Below, piece by piece: positions 41,427 through 52,213 of a stretch of DNA of 64,000 bases. A model generated the notes under the pieces. That model was not told the origin of the DNA. It saw only the letters and a list, made by a program, of their open reading frames with translations, and searched no databases. The translations under genes were made by a program, and so were the position numbers. Positions within the stretch are counted from its first letter, which is position 1. Every line of letters begins with the position of its first letter. Origin of the DNA: Chondrus crispus (Eukaryota > Rhodophyta > Florideophyceae > Gigartinales > Gigartinaceae); NCBI RefSeq assembly GCF_000350225.1, contig NW_005179258.1, forward strand, positions 404,626-468,625, given 5' to 3'.

Positions 41427-42973
41427 TTATTCATAATCGACGAGGTCTTCCTCGACACCCGCCACCGGCGCAGCCGGGGCATCCGAAGAGACCAACCCCC
41501 CGTAGGAGTCAACCGGGTCACCTGCGGTCGCCGTCGCTACAGGAGGCTGCGCCACGGTCGGCGCCACCTCCACGTTTGATACCTCTACTACCATCTGGGT
41601 GTCCGTTACGGGCGCGGTGCCACCCGCGTCTGCAGCCGCCTTAAGGCGTTTCACACCCGCCACGAATTCGGCGTTCTTCACCAACTTCGGCAACTCGTCC
41701 TCTGAGACGCCCAATTCGGCAAACAATCTACGCCGCGCTACCGACGACGCATCCGGCGACCTGGGCTCGCTGCTAGGTACCTCCGCGGGGCCTCCCCCGA
41801 CAGTCAGCGTCAGTTTAATAGCTGGTGCCACCGGCTCCGCCTGGCCGCGCATCAGCTCTGGCTGTAGACTTTTAAAAGTCACCGGATCAAACCGGATCCA
41901 ATTTCCGTACGCCGGCCCTCCGACGTCCTCGCGCCTCCCCGGCGAAGCATTGGCCCGATCCGTACGGTCGTAATGATGCCCTTGACCGTACGGTACGAGC
42001 GGCCAATCCACCTTGTCGTGGATTTCTAACAGCGCATTTAGCTGATCGGACACCCATGCTCCGCCCAGTACAGTATCCAAGTTCAACTTGCGCAACCATT
42101 TAGTGATCATGGTCGGTAACACATATAGGCGTCCATCGACGGATGACCATATGAACCGTTTCGCAACAATGGCGATCCACTCGCTAAGGAAAGTCATCCA
42201 GCGGGGCGAACGCGGCGAGTCATTGAGACTCAAGCCGAAATACACCAAGCAGGGTGGAATCTCCGCAAGGAAGTCCGCAGCGACTTCGTACTGCGAAAAC
42301 CACGGCGGTATCTGGGGATACCGCTCGTATCGGGATTAAGGCTGGAAAGTCGTCGCCTCGATCCACTCATACGCCACGAAAATTCCGAGGGCGTTTCTCA
42401 TCCGACGCTCAAACTTGAGCTTGTCGTGATAACCCGGGTTGCTTTCCCGTTCTACATACTCCTCGAAGCACGAGGGGAGAATTGGCTTGTCCCATGACAA
42501 GTAGTCAACAGCTGGCTCCTCGATACGCTCTGGTAAGTTGTCCAACACACGCCTTAAATTGGCGACGTACCCCCGATCCCCCTCAATGCGGTACGCCCAT
42601 ATGTCGAAGTCCCACTCTACAGGGATCGGGCGGCTACACGGCGTTCTCGCGAGCCGACGCTCCAACGCCGCTATGTACTTCTGGCGTCGAACCCGCCCAT
42701 TGCGGCGATACTTTGGCCACACGTGTTCTTCCTCCACCGCGAGGCGGAAGGAAAAATCACGAGACCATACAGCGCGTAAGGTGAGACCCCCGGGAAGAGC
42801 CCCTGTCACGTCCGCATAGGCCCGGATCAGGGGGCTGTCACGTAATCCCGCTGCATTTAGGAAGGGCGCCTGTTCGAACAGTAGCGGGGCGTTCGCCAGC
42901 GTCCTACCCCGCAATTCGCGTGGTGCTGGCCACTTGTTCCAGCCCTAGTCTCCTGTCCTCTCCGGTTCTCCAT
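41427..42973 (-). pseudogene. antisense accessory gene of element F, one internal stop
   Basis: This is homologous to the C antisense protein. Aligned landmarks: RELRGRTLANAPLLF, VTGALPGGLTLRAV, FDIWAYRIEGDRGYVANL, LKFERRMRNALGIFVAYEW, IPPWFSQYEVAADFLAE, CLVYFGLSLNDSPR and KVDWPLVPYGQG, then a long Ala/Pro/Val-rich acidic tail. TAA at 42336-42338 splits an otherwise continuous frame and is followed 11 bases later by a perfect 8-bp hairpin (arms GCGGTATC and GATACCGC). Near 42940 the frame meets a TAG; the likely ATG at 42973 is in a shifted frame. Its start lies about 400 bp from the 3' LTR. Confidence 0.75.
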
Positions 42974-43363
42974 ACGGATTATGGAACCGTTCCATCGCTC
43001 GTCGCACTGGACAACGAACCGCGTCTCCCCGCTGACCGAAGCGCTTGCCGATCTACGCTGTAGCGGCGTCGTGGAAACCGAGGCGACACCCGACGGAAAG
43101 GAAGGGGCTCGAAGAGGGTAAGAAAAGGGGAATGCGAAACGACAGGGAAGCTCCAGAACAGGGTCGGTTTGGAACTTCAAGCCCGGAGAAGAAAAAAAGG
43201 GAAGCTAGGGGAAAACGGACCGACTCTACGTCGCTCGGTGGTCCACATCGCCGCACACGTCCCCTCTCTTCCTATCGCAGTTGCCACGTCGGTGCCGCTG
43301 CCTCAGTTGGCCGGTATTTCTACCCTACATACACACGAGGACGCGTGTTTTTCTAAGAAGGGG

Positions 43364-43375
43364 GATCTGTAGTGC
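43364..43375 (+). promoter_or_regulatory. polypurine tract of element F
   Basis: AAGAAGGGGGATC-type purine run immediately before the 3' LTR start. Confidence 0.65.
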
Positions 43376-43451
43376 ACTGTACTCGGCACCGGGACAGCTG
43401 TCCTCATCTCGCCAAATTCGCGCTCACCGCCACCACGTGTACCACGGGTAC
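43376..43451 (+). repeat. 3' LTR of element F, first 76 bp
   Basis: It starts TGTAGTGCACTG, close to the family-1 LTR start. It is cut at 43451 by element D, and the rest should lie beyond the window. Confidence 0.75.
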
Positions 43452-43804
43452 TGTAACGTGCCGATCTCACACGTTAGTGTCTGTTGAAGTAAACACTCAA
43501 CTGTCGGCCAGACAGTCGACAATGCGACGAGACAGCGTCACACTGGACACAATTAGGCACTCACAGGCATTCACAGATACAACTTTACTGGTTGATAGCT
43601 CTCACAGTTGCAAGTACTAATTGGGTAGCTTCGTAAATTACGATACCTCAGAGCTGGCATGCCTTAAATAGACACTCCCTACGCCCCTTCAGCCACCTAT
43701 ATAATAGTGGTAAATGCACTAATGCACACCTGTTAACTAACTCCAATCACAACACAACAATTCACACACAATTCATACATTACTTAATGCACGCTGTCGG
43801 CCTG
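43452..43804 (-). repeat. 3' LTR of element D (at least 353 bp)
   Basis: It starts TGTAACGTGCCG and matches 63648-64000 with scattered changes. The inner (right) boundary cannot be fixed because the other copy runs off the window. A TATATA lies at 43698-43703. Confidence 0.85.
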
Positions 43805-44213
43805 TCAACTTCCATTTTTTCTTGCCGGCCGTTCCCTTGCAACATTCGTGCCTTGTAGCAAATCCTTCGCCCACACGGTGACCATCCTCAACTTGCCATG
43901 CCGCTTCCCATTCCGCGTCAACCGCCGCCAGACTGATACTCATCCTTGGCCATGTCGTTCCTTGGCCATCCTCTTCTCGGTCTGCGTCCATACTTGCACA
44001 TGATTCTCACGCAACTTGTTAATCCGGCCAGCATGCGCATTGATCTTATCGCACACCTTAACGTTGCGTATCTTAACACCGCGCACCAGAACCCCTTTCC
44101 CCTAACATCGCCTTGTTCAATACAGTAACAACATCGTGCCGCGCTCCTACTCTCTCTCGACCTAGTGACCACCGCATACTTTCACCACGCCGCCCCATCC
44201 GCCGCATCCTTAC
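43805..44213 (-). other. remainder of element D LTR and 3' untranslated region
   Basis: About 400 bases between the certain LTR and the end of the pol-related frame. The LTR end and polypurine tract should be here, but I cannot place them without the full second LTR. No ORF is supported. Confidence 0.4.
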
Positions 44214-47200
44214 TTACTCCGCAGAGACCAGTGGCGATTCCTGCATGCCTGTCCAAACCACCAACTGTAGGCCAACGTCATCCTCCCTTAACGCCGATAC
44301 ACCTTCGTCTGCGATCGTATCTGTGCCGTCGGTAGTGTCCGGTGCTGTCGGTCCTTTTGCGTTCCTTCTCGCGGCGTCACCTGAATCATACAACTTCACC
44401 ACAGCCTACGGAAGATCGGATTCCGGCGTCCAACTTGTAGCACGACTTCCACTGATGCGTACGCGGAAATGTCGTTCGACTTCTTGTCTTCGCACATTCT
44501 TTCTCATCATAGTCCCAGCGATCCGGCCCAACGTCCTCAAGCTATCCTGGAACATGCCATCCTGCGGGTCCCCCGTCTCCATTACGCGATCCGAGATACG
44601 CCTCAACCTGTTGGCGTGTACACGAACGACCTTGTCCCCCACCTCAGCTGTAAGCTCGTACCCCACGTGCCCAAACTTGCCAGTCACCCGGTACGGTCCG
44701 ATCCAAGGCTTGACGATTTTCTTGCCTTCATCCTTACCAATCTTCACTGACCACAGCAGCACCCGGTCTCCGATACTGTAGACCTCCAGATTCACTCTCT
44801 TGTCATATTGCTTTTTCGCGCGCGCGCGAGACTCCTGCTTTGCTTAGCAACTGTTTGTGTAACAAAGCCAGTCGGTCTGCCAAACTATCGGGCTCCTCCT
44901 CGAAACACCCACGGTCTACCTCCCCCCAAGCTGTGAACGCCTCCACCCCAAACATCGCTTTGTAGAGTGTCATGCCCGTTGCTCCACAAATGCCTGTGTT
45001 GGAGCGGAAACAAGCCAAGGCCACATGTTCGTCCCAGTCATCCGTTCCCGTAGACATAAAACTAGCAAGATTCCGGGCGAGCGTGCGGTTCCACCTCTCT
45101 ACTGTACCGTTGGCTTGTGGATGAAACGGGTACGTCTGCAACCTCCCTATTCCCAACATGGCGGTTAACTCCTTGATCACGCCGCCCACTAGGTTCGTTC
45201 CCCCATCTGACAGCAACCACTCCATCGGGCCAAATACTGCAATCCAGTCCTCAATAAGCACCCTGGCGATGGTCTCGGCTCGCTCGTCTGGGATCGGCCT
45301 TGCTCTAACAAATCGTGTAAAAACATCGATGATGGCCACTACCTTGATGTTACCTTGTAGGGTCCTGGGAGTGATAGGTTGTATATCAAAAGCCACCTGC
45401 GCAAACCGTCTCTTGGGGTGCACTATCTGTAACGCTGCTTGCCGACCTGGTTGACGATCCTCCGATACCGTACACTGTAGACAATTTCTTACAAAGGCTA
45501 CTGTATCCCGCGCCATAGTCTGCCACCAATACCTTCTCACAAGCTTCGCCATTGTTCTGGTCATCTTATAATGGCCATCCATCCGCGATCCGTGGACAAA
45601 CCTCAGCACCTGATCCACCAACACCTTCGGTACCACCACCGGGAGCTCATCTCGTCGTGTCGACCGTAGCACAGCCCTTCATCATCCACCATCATTTTTT
45701 TTCGGCCGTCAGCATACTGGGGTAAATCCCCAAACTCAGCTCGTTGCGCTGTCCTTACTTCTGCGATAGAAGGTCCCTCGTTCATCATCCTTATGTCCAC
45801 GCCTTCCACAATGGCCGCCACTCGCTCTTCCTCTGCGGCATCACTCATCGCTTGTAGACGGCCGCTGTCAATTGGCACGTAACATCGTTGACAAAGCGGT
45901 TTTGGCACTGCGTCTCGACTCAGCGTATCGGGCACGACTAGCTCCGGTCCAGCTCGATGTTCAATCACGAAGTCGAAATCTTGAATAGCCACCACCCACA
46001 TTGCCAATTTTTCCCTTGGGTCTTTTAGGCTTAGCAGCCACTTGATAGAGAGGTGATCAGTGACGGTCACGAACTGTTGTCCCTGTAGATAGTGCCGCCA
46101 CTTTGTCAATGCGTGTACAATAGCCAGACATTCGCGCTCTGTAGGGGCGTAGTTGCGTTCCGACTTGCGCAACAACCGGCTGGTGAATGAAACCGGTCTC
46201 CAGTTGCCATCCTTTTCTTGCTGTGGTAACACGCCACCCAGCCCGTAAGCACTAGCATCAGTCATCACCTTCTTCGCCGCCCCTCGAACCGGTGCGGCTA
46301 ATATGTCCGGCTTGCTCAGCGCGGTTTTCAGCTCCAGCCCAGCGTCGTGCTGATCCTTACCCCAACGCTGCTCCCAGTCATGAATCACAAGCCTCTGACC
46401 GTGTTTGCGTTTTTTGGAGAATCCCGTCCCTTTCAGTGCGTCATACAATGGCGCCGCCGATTCCGCGAAGTGGTCCACAAACGCCGCAACATAATTCACC
46501 AGACCCAAAAATCGCATCAACTCGTCCCCTGATGCCGGTTCTGTCAATGCTCTGATCGCTTCCACATGCCTGTCCGATGGTCGCAACCCATTCGCGTCCA
46601 CCACGTGGCCAAGTATCTCCGTACTCCTTACACCGAATGCATATTAGGACAGCTTTAACCTCACTCCAGCGGCTAGTAGTATGTCCAAGATTGACACGAG
46701 CGATGCGAGGTGCTCGTCCTCGGTTGCCGTCCCGACGGATGTATCGTCCATGAAGGCCAGAACGTCCTTCCCCTTCCGGTCTCCCAAAATAAAATTGATA
46801 ATGCGTTGAAACGTACCTGGCGAATTCTTCAGACCCTGCGGTAGTCGGGTGTAATGTAGTAGCTCCAACACGGTTCGGATAGCGGTACATGCCCTCGAAT
46901 CAGGATGTAGATCGACCTGATAGAATCCATCTTTTAGGTCGAAAACCGAAAAGATGCGTTTAGATGCCAACCAGTCGAGGGTGTCCCGAACATTCTCCAT
47001 GGGGTACGAGTCGGTTACCATCAGACTATTCAACCGACGGAAGTCTGACGTAACCCTAGTACCTCCGTCCTTTTTTCGCACGAACACGTTGTTCGCCGCC
47101 CAGGGAGATACGGACGGGTCCAGTATCCCCAGTTTAAGCAACTTCGTCATAGCGGCCCTTTCAACCTCCTCCTCCTTTGGCGGGCGGCGCCTTAACGGTT

Positions 47201-47873
47201 CACACACGGGTTTAGCATCGGGTTGCAGGGCGATTATATGCGCAGTTCCCTTAATTTTCCCCAATCCCTTGAAAATTTCGCGAGGATCCCACAGAATTTG
47301 CCGTAGTTGGTGCCGTTTTGCCAGGTCCGTAGAGAAAGTGCGAAGGGCCATGTTTTTGATGGTGTCATCTACATCGGCGTCCTCTATGACCGCACACACA
47401 CTTTCCTCGAGCTCCACATTTGCGGCTTCTCGGTTGCGGCTACATAACGCGCCATGTACCCTTGTGCCCTTCACCACGATGAAAGCAGAATCCTTTTCCA
47501 AGTCTAAAATTAATCCATTTTCTCGCCAAAAACGTCGGCCAATCAGAATCCAATCTGGGAGGGTTCACATCACACGCACCTCGCGTGTAAATGTCTGCTG
47601 CCAAAACTCAAACTGCAGAGTCCCCGTACCAACAACACCCAACTTCCCCCCATCCGCTGCACAAGCAGCTCCACCCCTCGACTTCAGCTTCCCCCCGTTT
47701 GCGGCAAACCATCCATGATCCACCCATATGGATAAGGCTGCAGTATCAATAGGGACCACCAGCGACTCGCCGAATGCCTGTAGCCTTACCGCTACTTCCT
47801 CCTCGTCTAACCCTTGCTGAATTTTCGGCTCACTGCAGGAGCACACCTGCTCCTGTTCCCCTTCCGTCGTCAC
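44214..47873 (-). pseudogene. pol: element D pol: protease-RT-RNase H-integrase, decayed
   Basis: Reading down from 47873, -1 to gag. Order: protease with VPIDTAALSIWVD (DTA instead of DTG) and ILIGRRFW; RT (VTSDFRRLN, LPQGLKNSPGTFQ, FMDD at 46743-46754); RNase H (KVMTDASAYGLGG, TDHLSIKWLL); HHCC module (VHGSRMDGH to CLQCTV); DDE core (VAFDIQP, LLSDGGTNL, GTVERWN); then an SH3-like/chromo-like tail (ESDLP, AVVKLYD). Stops: TGA 47565-47567, TAA 46644-46646, TAG 44406-44408. Frameshifts lie near 45670 and in a CG-repeat at about 44815-44830. Integrase residues are intact, but the gene as a whole is dead. Confidence 0.88.
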
Positions 47874-47884
47874 TTTGGCGGTTT

Positions 47885-48729
47885 TTAATTTCTGGCGTGC
47901 CGCATCGGGGGATTCATACCCCCCATTCCTTTTCCTGCACCCCTAACGGCATTCTCCCTTGCCATGTCCGCCCTGCCTTTGTCACAGTAACGCACGATAT
48001 GGCCCATGCGTTGACAATAGTGGCATTTGACATGACCAAAACGCTCGTCGGGCGCCCTGACAGCGACTGAGTGCACCGACGCCTGTTTCGCCGGCTCTGC
48101 AATCTCCCCGACATGCTCCCGGGCTGTATTCTGTTGTGTTAATGACAGACGGGATACCTCACTGACCACCGACTCAAAATCTCCTGTTACCAACACGGCT
48201 TGGTCTTGTAACTTCTGCGGAAGTCCCGCCTTGAAGCGGTTCAGTAGGACCTCATCAGATACCGGTGTCGCTAAGGTCATGGATGCCGATCTCAAACGGT
48301 CTGCGTATGTCGCAACGGACTCCTGGCGTTCGTTCCAGCGCAGTGCGAAGAAAGTGTCCTGCAGCGCTGCGCGGTGGGCCTTGTTACACAACCTATCCTC
48401 CAAACGGCTCCACAACGTCTCGACGGATGCGTTGATATAGGTACGAGCCACATCCTCGTACACTCGAAGCGCATATTTCTCAAAGGCGCATGGGATCAGT
48501 CGACGTTCCGTGTTTTCTGAAATAGGGAAATCATTCAACAACCTGTTCCACGTACGTCGAGCGTCAAAGAACGAGCCGTCCCCGATCTTCTTGCATCTCG
48601 ATGTCTCGAACGCCGCCTTGTAGATTTTGTAGGCCACTTGGACGGGGTAAGTTTCATACTCTGGGTCTTTATAACTGGTGCTGCTGGGGCCGTGACAGTA
48701 ATGATTCCCACATGCGTGTTCGTTATGCT
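47885..48729 (-). pseudogene. gag: element D gag, C-terminal part
   Basis: The Gag reading frame resumes left of element E. It carries a capsid-like helical region (YKIYKAAFETSRCKK to FNAR-type MRWNERQESVATYADR) and a CCHC knuckle CHYCQRMGHIVRYC near 47985-48028, ending at 47885. Removing E and one ATGCT joins it in frame to 62940-63534, so gag was open when E inserted. Confidence 0.85.
48725..48729. repeat. target site duplication, left copy (ATGCT) of element E
   Basis: ATGCT precedes the E 5' LTR and follows its 3' LTR at 62935-62939. Confidence 0.92.
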
Positions 48730-48785
48730 TGTAGTATACCCCCCCCTGGGGCTTTAAATTAGATTAGATCAAGAACTAGATCAGC

Positions 48786-49008
48786 TACTGTAGAGCGTCG
48801 AGCTCTACAGTACAACCGCGCGTATCCACGTGTACACCACGGGGACAAAGGACACGCGCATACACGTGCACACGTGTACAGCGCGCGAACGAAGCGCGCA
48901 CGCACCACGAGTAATACGTGTACTGTCAGCCTCGACATAGCTGACAGTATTACAGTGCAGGCCGACCTGCACTACAGTAGCCCACTACAGTACCTTGGTA
49001 CTGTAGTG
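48786..49008 (+). repeat. hairpin array in the E LTR
   Basis: Perfect inverted repeats: TACTGTAGAGC/GCTCTACAGTA (48786-48812), TACTGTCAG/CTGACAGTA (48921-48949, with outer GTAA/TTAC), GTGCAGG/CCTGCAC (48955-48972) and CACTACAGTACC/GGTACTGTAGTG (48983-49008, 2-base loop). All lie just upstream of the TATA-like sequence and recur unchanged in the 3' LTR. Confidence 0.85.
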
Positions 49009-49026
49009 TTATGATAGATTGTTTTG

Positions 49027-49037
49027 TATATTAAATA
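49027..49037 (+). promoter_or_regulatory. TATA-like sequence in E 5' LTR
   Basis: TATATTAAATA lies right after the hairpin array. It is the likely promoter core for the sense RNA. Confidence 0.5.
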
Positions 49038-49429
49038 TGGTGCGGACCGACGGCGGCGGAAGGGGACAAGCACGGGCTTGTCCTCAACCGACCGCCAAGG
49101 TCAGTCCACCCAGCTTATTCTAAACGTCGCCTTCGCTCTTCTCGCGCGTTTAGTCGGAGCCGAGCCGGAGTGGACGCGCAGCACGCGAGCGAGCAAGGAA
49201 CCGCCTCCGCCCGTCAGCACTGGTACGTCACCCAGTGCTGCTCCGGGGCGTCGAGGCGTCGATCCGCTCGTGCGTGCGCGCGTCCCTGCTCGCTCCCGCT
49301 CTACCACCGCTACCCGGGCCCGAGCCCGGTTCCGTAGCTGGTTGGCCCGCTTCACCCCTTCTCCGATCCGGGGTCTACAAGTCGAACTGCGCATACACCT
49401 CCAGTCGTCTGGGGGTGTTTATGCTACAG

Positions 49430-49447
49430 TGGTCTCCCGACCTAGAA
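49430..49447 (+). promoter_or_regulatory. primer binding site of element E
   Basis: TGGTCTCCCGACCTAGAA one base after the LTR end, identical to B, C and F although gag and pol are strongly diverged. Confidence 0.88.
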
Positions 49448-49504
49448 GACCTCGAGATCTTTCCGAGAAGACTTTCTTTTTCCTCCGCGTCCGTACGCGG
49501 TGAG

Positions 49505-52102
49505 ATGAGTCAAGAATACGCCACCTCGATCCGGTCCGAACCGGCGGATCTGAGGGCGGCTGCTATGCACGCACCATCACCGCCGTTCGGCGACGGCGAC
49601 GCTGGTCTCCGAGACCGCGAACCGTCGCCCGAGTCCCCCGAAGGACAAGCGGCTGCGATGTTCGATCGCATAGCTGACTACATCGAGGAAGTCCGTACTT
49701 CACTCCGTATAGACGTGACGGACGCCGTCTACTCGCGATGTATGGACGAGCTCCGCTCCCTACGTGAAGGGAGGTTCAATCGAGTCAGCCAGTCCTTGGA
49801 GAATCTCCGAGCACTAGCCGACAAGTTACACTCGCGACTGGTGCTCGTCGAAGACTCACGCCTCGCACAGCCCGCACTGCACGGGCAAGGTCGCCCCACG
49901 AGGACGACCTCGACGAGACGTCCCGACGATCGACCGTCCCCGTCACCAGAGCAGTTGGGTGCGTTTGCGCACCTCTCCGCCGAGCTCAACGCTACGCGAC
50001 AACGTGCTCGTGACATGGAACGGACCATGGCCGCAAGGCTGCCCGGTGCCCTCACGAGAGGGCCCGGTGGTGCCGTACCTCCGAGCGCCGTCGCTCCGGA
50101 AGGTTGGCGTCCGACTGGCGCCGACGCCAGTCGGACTGCGGAAGGAAACCGTCCACCGATGGGCGCGAATCTCGCGTCCGAGACCCAAGCATTGCCGCCT
50201 ATCCCCGTAAGTAGGCGGCAGATGGACCGCGTATCGTACGCGGACGAAAAGGACCGTGGAGGAGCCGCTCGCGGATCCGGAGAACCGATGTTCTCCGTCG
50301 ATCCCCGCTGGAGCGGCTACCCGCCGGCGAGTTATGCAGAGCATCTAGGTCCGGTAGACGTCCGTACGCTACCGGTTACCTCCTTCGGCACGCTAGGTCC
50401 GGCCGAGCCCGGGCTCGAGCCGGTGCATACGATGATCCAAGAGTTCAGCGCCGTCGCTGACTATCGTATGTACCGCTTGGATAACACCTCGAGGCTCGTC
50501 ACCTCGGGTGACGCCGGACGGATCGCGAAGTACGTCCAACGATGCCGTGGGATCCGTCCTACGATGAGGAGCTTTGACGGTACGGACCCGATCCAGCTCC
50601 TACCGTTCTTGAAGGATATTCGGATAACCTTCAACTCGCAACACCTGACCGAAGGTGTTGCCGTGAGAGTCCTCGCGCACTTCTTAGAGCACGACGCGGA
50701 GCGCCTGTATACGAGTTATACGATGTGTGGCCTCCGCGCCGGCCAACTACACGACGACGTGAGTTGGCCGGGACTCGTGAACCAGTTCCTGAAACGCTAC
50801 CTAACCGACGACGTGTTAGGTGAAGCGTACGACGCTGTCGCAACGGCGCGACAGCAATCTCATGAAACGGAGAGCACGTTCGCGGATCGGCTCGAAACGG
50901 CCGCGTTCCGGTGCACGGCAGTGTTCTCCGAACAGTCCCTCGCGCACTACTTTGTGCGGGGACTCGCTCCTGCGACCCGTGCCGCAGTTTCCGAGACAGT
51001 GCAGCAGCTGCCGAGCCGCCAGAAGACCGATCTTCCGACCATCCGCCGTATTGCAACGGCAGAAGGAACCACTTACCGCGCTCGGCGCGGTTTACCTCTG
51101 CCGGATTCGAAACCGGCAGGGAGGGCTGGCATGACTACGAAGTTTGCCGCAACAAGTTCGCCCTCCTCTACCCTCCATGTCGGGGAGGATGAGTGGCATG
51201 CCGACCCTGTCCTCATTACGCAAGGAGCAGGGCCAGTAGGGGGTCGATCCCCTTCACCAATGTCGACCGGAACGACGTCGAGCTACGCGACCGCGTTCGC
51301 GGCCACTCCAAGAGAACCCATGGGTACGGACCCCCGGGTCGCCGAGCTCGACATATCGAACCGAGATACCGGAGGTGAAGCCCCTCGCGTGCCCCTCCTC
51401 ACCGATGAGGAGGCGCGTCACGCGGCGACCTTCGCCTCAACGGACGGCAGCGCCTACGTGTGCTGGCTATGTAGTACGTACGGACACGCCATGTACGCCT
51501 GCCCGTTCCTGTCGCCGGAACAACGAATGTTCACGGCGTACAGGAACTACCGCTACCAGATGGAGACGCGCCCCGGGGCGCGCAATCTACTCCGGCAAGC
51601 GGTCGGCGAGGGTCGTCCCCCGCGTCAAGGATTCCCGAATCGGTCGGGTGGGGGCGCTCGCTTCGCCCCCCGTGGAGGCGGGTATCGTCGTACCGAACTC
51701 GATCGTCGGGATCGGCCCGACTACCGCCAGGCCGACACAAGGTACTCCCGCCAAGGAGGGAGAGGGGACCGAGACCGTTCTCGGTTACCCCAACAGGTAC
51801 AGAATGCGATAATGTACCTGCAAGACTGGGTAGAGGATCCGTACCCCCTACCCACGGAGGGTAACGAAGGAGAACCGGCTCGCTTCGTTCCCCATATCCT
51901 GCGACGACCGGACGCCGCAGGTCAAGGCCCGGAAGTACCCGAGTACTTCGCCAAGGCTGCCGAGCCCCAGGGGAGGAATAGTCCCGACCTACGCGGCCGC
52001 CTACCAGGAGAAGACCTGGCCGTCGATAGCCAGGGGGTAGCTCCGATAGCACCGGTAGTTCGAAAAAAGGGTAAAGACGGTTACGTACACGCGGTCGCGT
52101 GA
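49505..52102 (+). CDS. gag: element E gag (865 aa)
   Basis: ATG at 49505 (MSQEYATSIRSEP) is the first Met after the primer site; the frame is open back into the LTR but without an ATG closer to the cap. Order: acidic N-terminus; helical/coiled-coil segment about residues 50-120; Pro/Arg-rich linker; capsid-like domain about 300-530 (FSAVADYRMYRLDN, FDGTDPIQLLPFLKDI, VRGLAPATRAAV); CCHC knuckle CWLCSTYGHAMYAC from residue 653; Arg/Gly-rich tail. It ends at TGA 52100-52102. No breaks. It should form the particle and bind genomic RNA. Confidence 0.92.
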   Translation: MSQEYATSIRSEPADLRAAAMHAPSPPFGDGDAGLRDREPSPESPEGQAAAMFDRIADYIEEVRTSLRIDVTDAVYSRCMDELRSLREGRFNRVSQSLENLRALADKLHSRLVLVEDSRLAQPALHGQGRPTRTTSTRRPDDRPSPSPEQLGAFAHLSAELNATRQRARDMERTMAARLPGALTRGPGGAVPPSAVAPEGWRPTGADASRTAEGNRPPMGANLASETQALPPIPVSRRQMDRVSYADEKDRGGAARGSGEPMFSVDPRWSGYPPASYAEHLGPVDVRTLPVTSFGTLGPAEPGLEPVHTMIQEFSAVADYRMYRLDNTSRLVTSGDAGRIAKYVQRCRGIRPTMRSFDGTDPIQLLPFLKDIRITFNSQHLTEGVAVRVLAHFLEHDAERLYTSYTMCGLRAGQLHDDVSWPGLVNQFLKRYLTDDVLGEAYDAVATARQQSHETESTFADRLETAAFRCTAVFSEQSLAHYFVRGLAPATRAAVSETVQQLPSRQKTDLPTIRRIATAEGTTYRARRGLPLPDSKPAGRAGMTTKFAATSSPSSTLHVGEDEWHADPVLITQGAGPVGGRSPSPMSTGTTSSYATAFAATPREPMGTDPRVAELDISNRDTGGEAPRVPLLTDEEARHAATFASTDGSAYVCWLCSTYGHAMYACPFLSPEQRMFTAYRNYRYQMETRPGARNLLRQAVGEGRPPRQGFPNRSGGGARFAPRGGGYRRTELDRRDRPDYRQADTRYSRQGGRGDRDRSRLPQQVQNAIMYLQDWVEDPYPLPTEGNEGEPARFVPHILRRPDAAGQGPEVPEYFAKAAEPQGRNSPDLRGRLPGEDLAVDSQGVAPIAPVVRKKGKDGYVHAVA

Positions 52103-52153
52103 GCCGTCTTTTCCCTATGAACTTGACCGGTCCCGCGTGCTGGCCAAGGACAC

Positions 52154-52182
52154 GGGGGGTATTGTCCGATAATACATCCCCC
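52154..52182 (+). other. hairpin between E gag and protease ORF
   Basis: GGGGGGTATT pairs imperfectly with AATACATCCCCC across a short loop, 50 bases past the gag stop and 30 before the protease ATG. It could influence recoding or re-initiation. Confidence 0.3.
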
Positions 52183-52213
52183 GCTATCGGAGTCGAGCAC
52201 GGGGACTCCAGCA

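Larger units (their letters stand above)
32364..43451 (+). mobile_element. element F: chromodomain gypsy element, visible part
   Basis: F is a second family. Visible parts: the end of the 5' LTR (to 32778), primer site, gag, a long pol, a displaced chromodomain, a spacer with a decayed sense ORF, the antisense ORF, a polypurine tract and the first 76 bases of the 3' LTR, where element D inserted (after GGTAC at 43447-43451). The left end lies in the N gap. Confidence 0.88.
48730..49428 (+). repeat. 5' LTR of element E (699 bp)
   Basis: It starts TGTAGTATA and ends TATGCTACA. It contains a chain of perfect hairpins (48786-49008) and a TATATTAAATA at 49027-49037. The second half is GC-rich with no real ORF of its own. 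Confidence 0.95.

Noticed and set aside
49024-49503. A 159-codon ORF in the E LTR, repeated at 62530-63210
   Set aside because: It lies in the LTR and leader, starts at a non-ATG codon, and its translation is low-complexity Arg/Ser/Pro from GC-rich DNA. The 62530 version differs only because it runs into D gag antisense.
52063-52069. A canonical A AAA AAG slippery heptamer in frame near the end of E gag, suggesting a -1 frameshift into pol
   Set aside because: The -1 frame hits TAA at 52072, only one codon later, so it cannot lead to the protease ORF.
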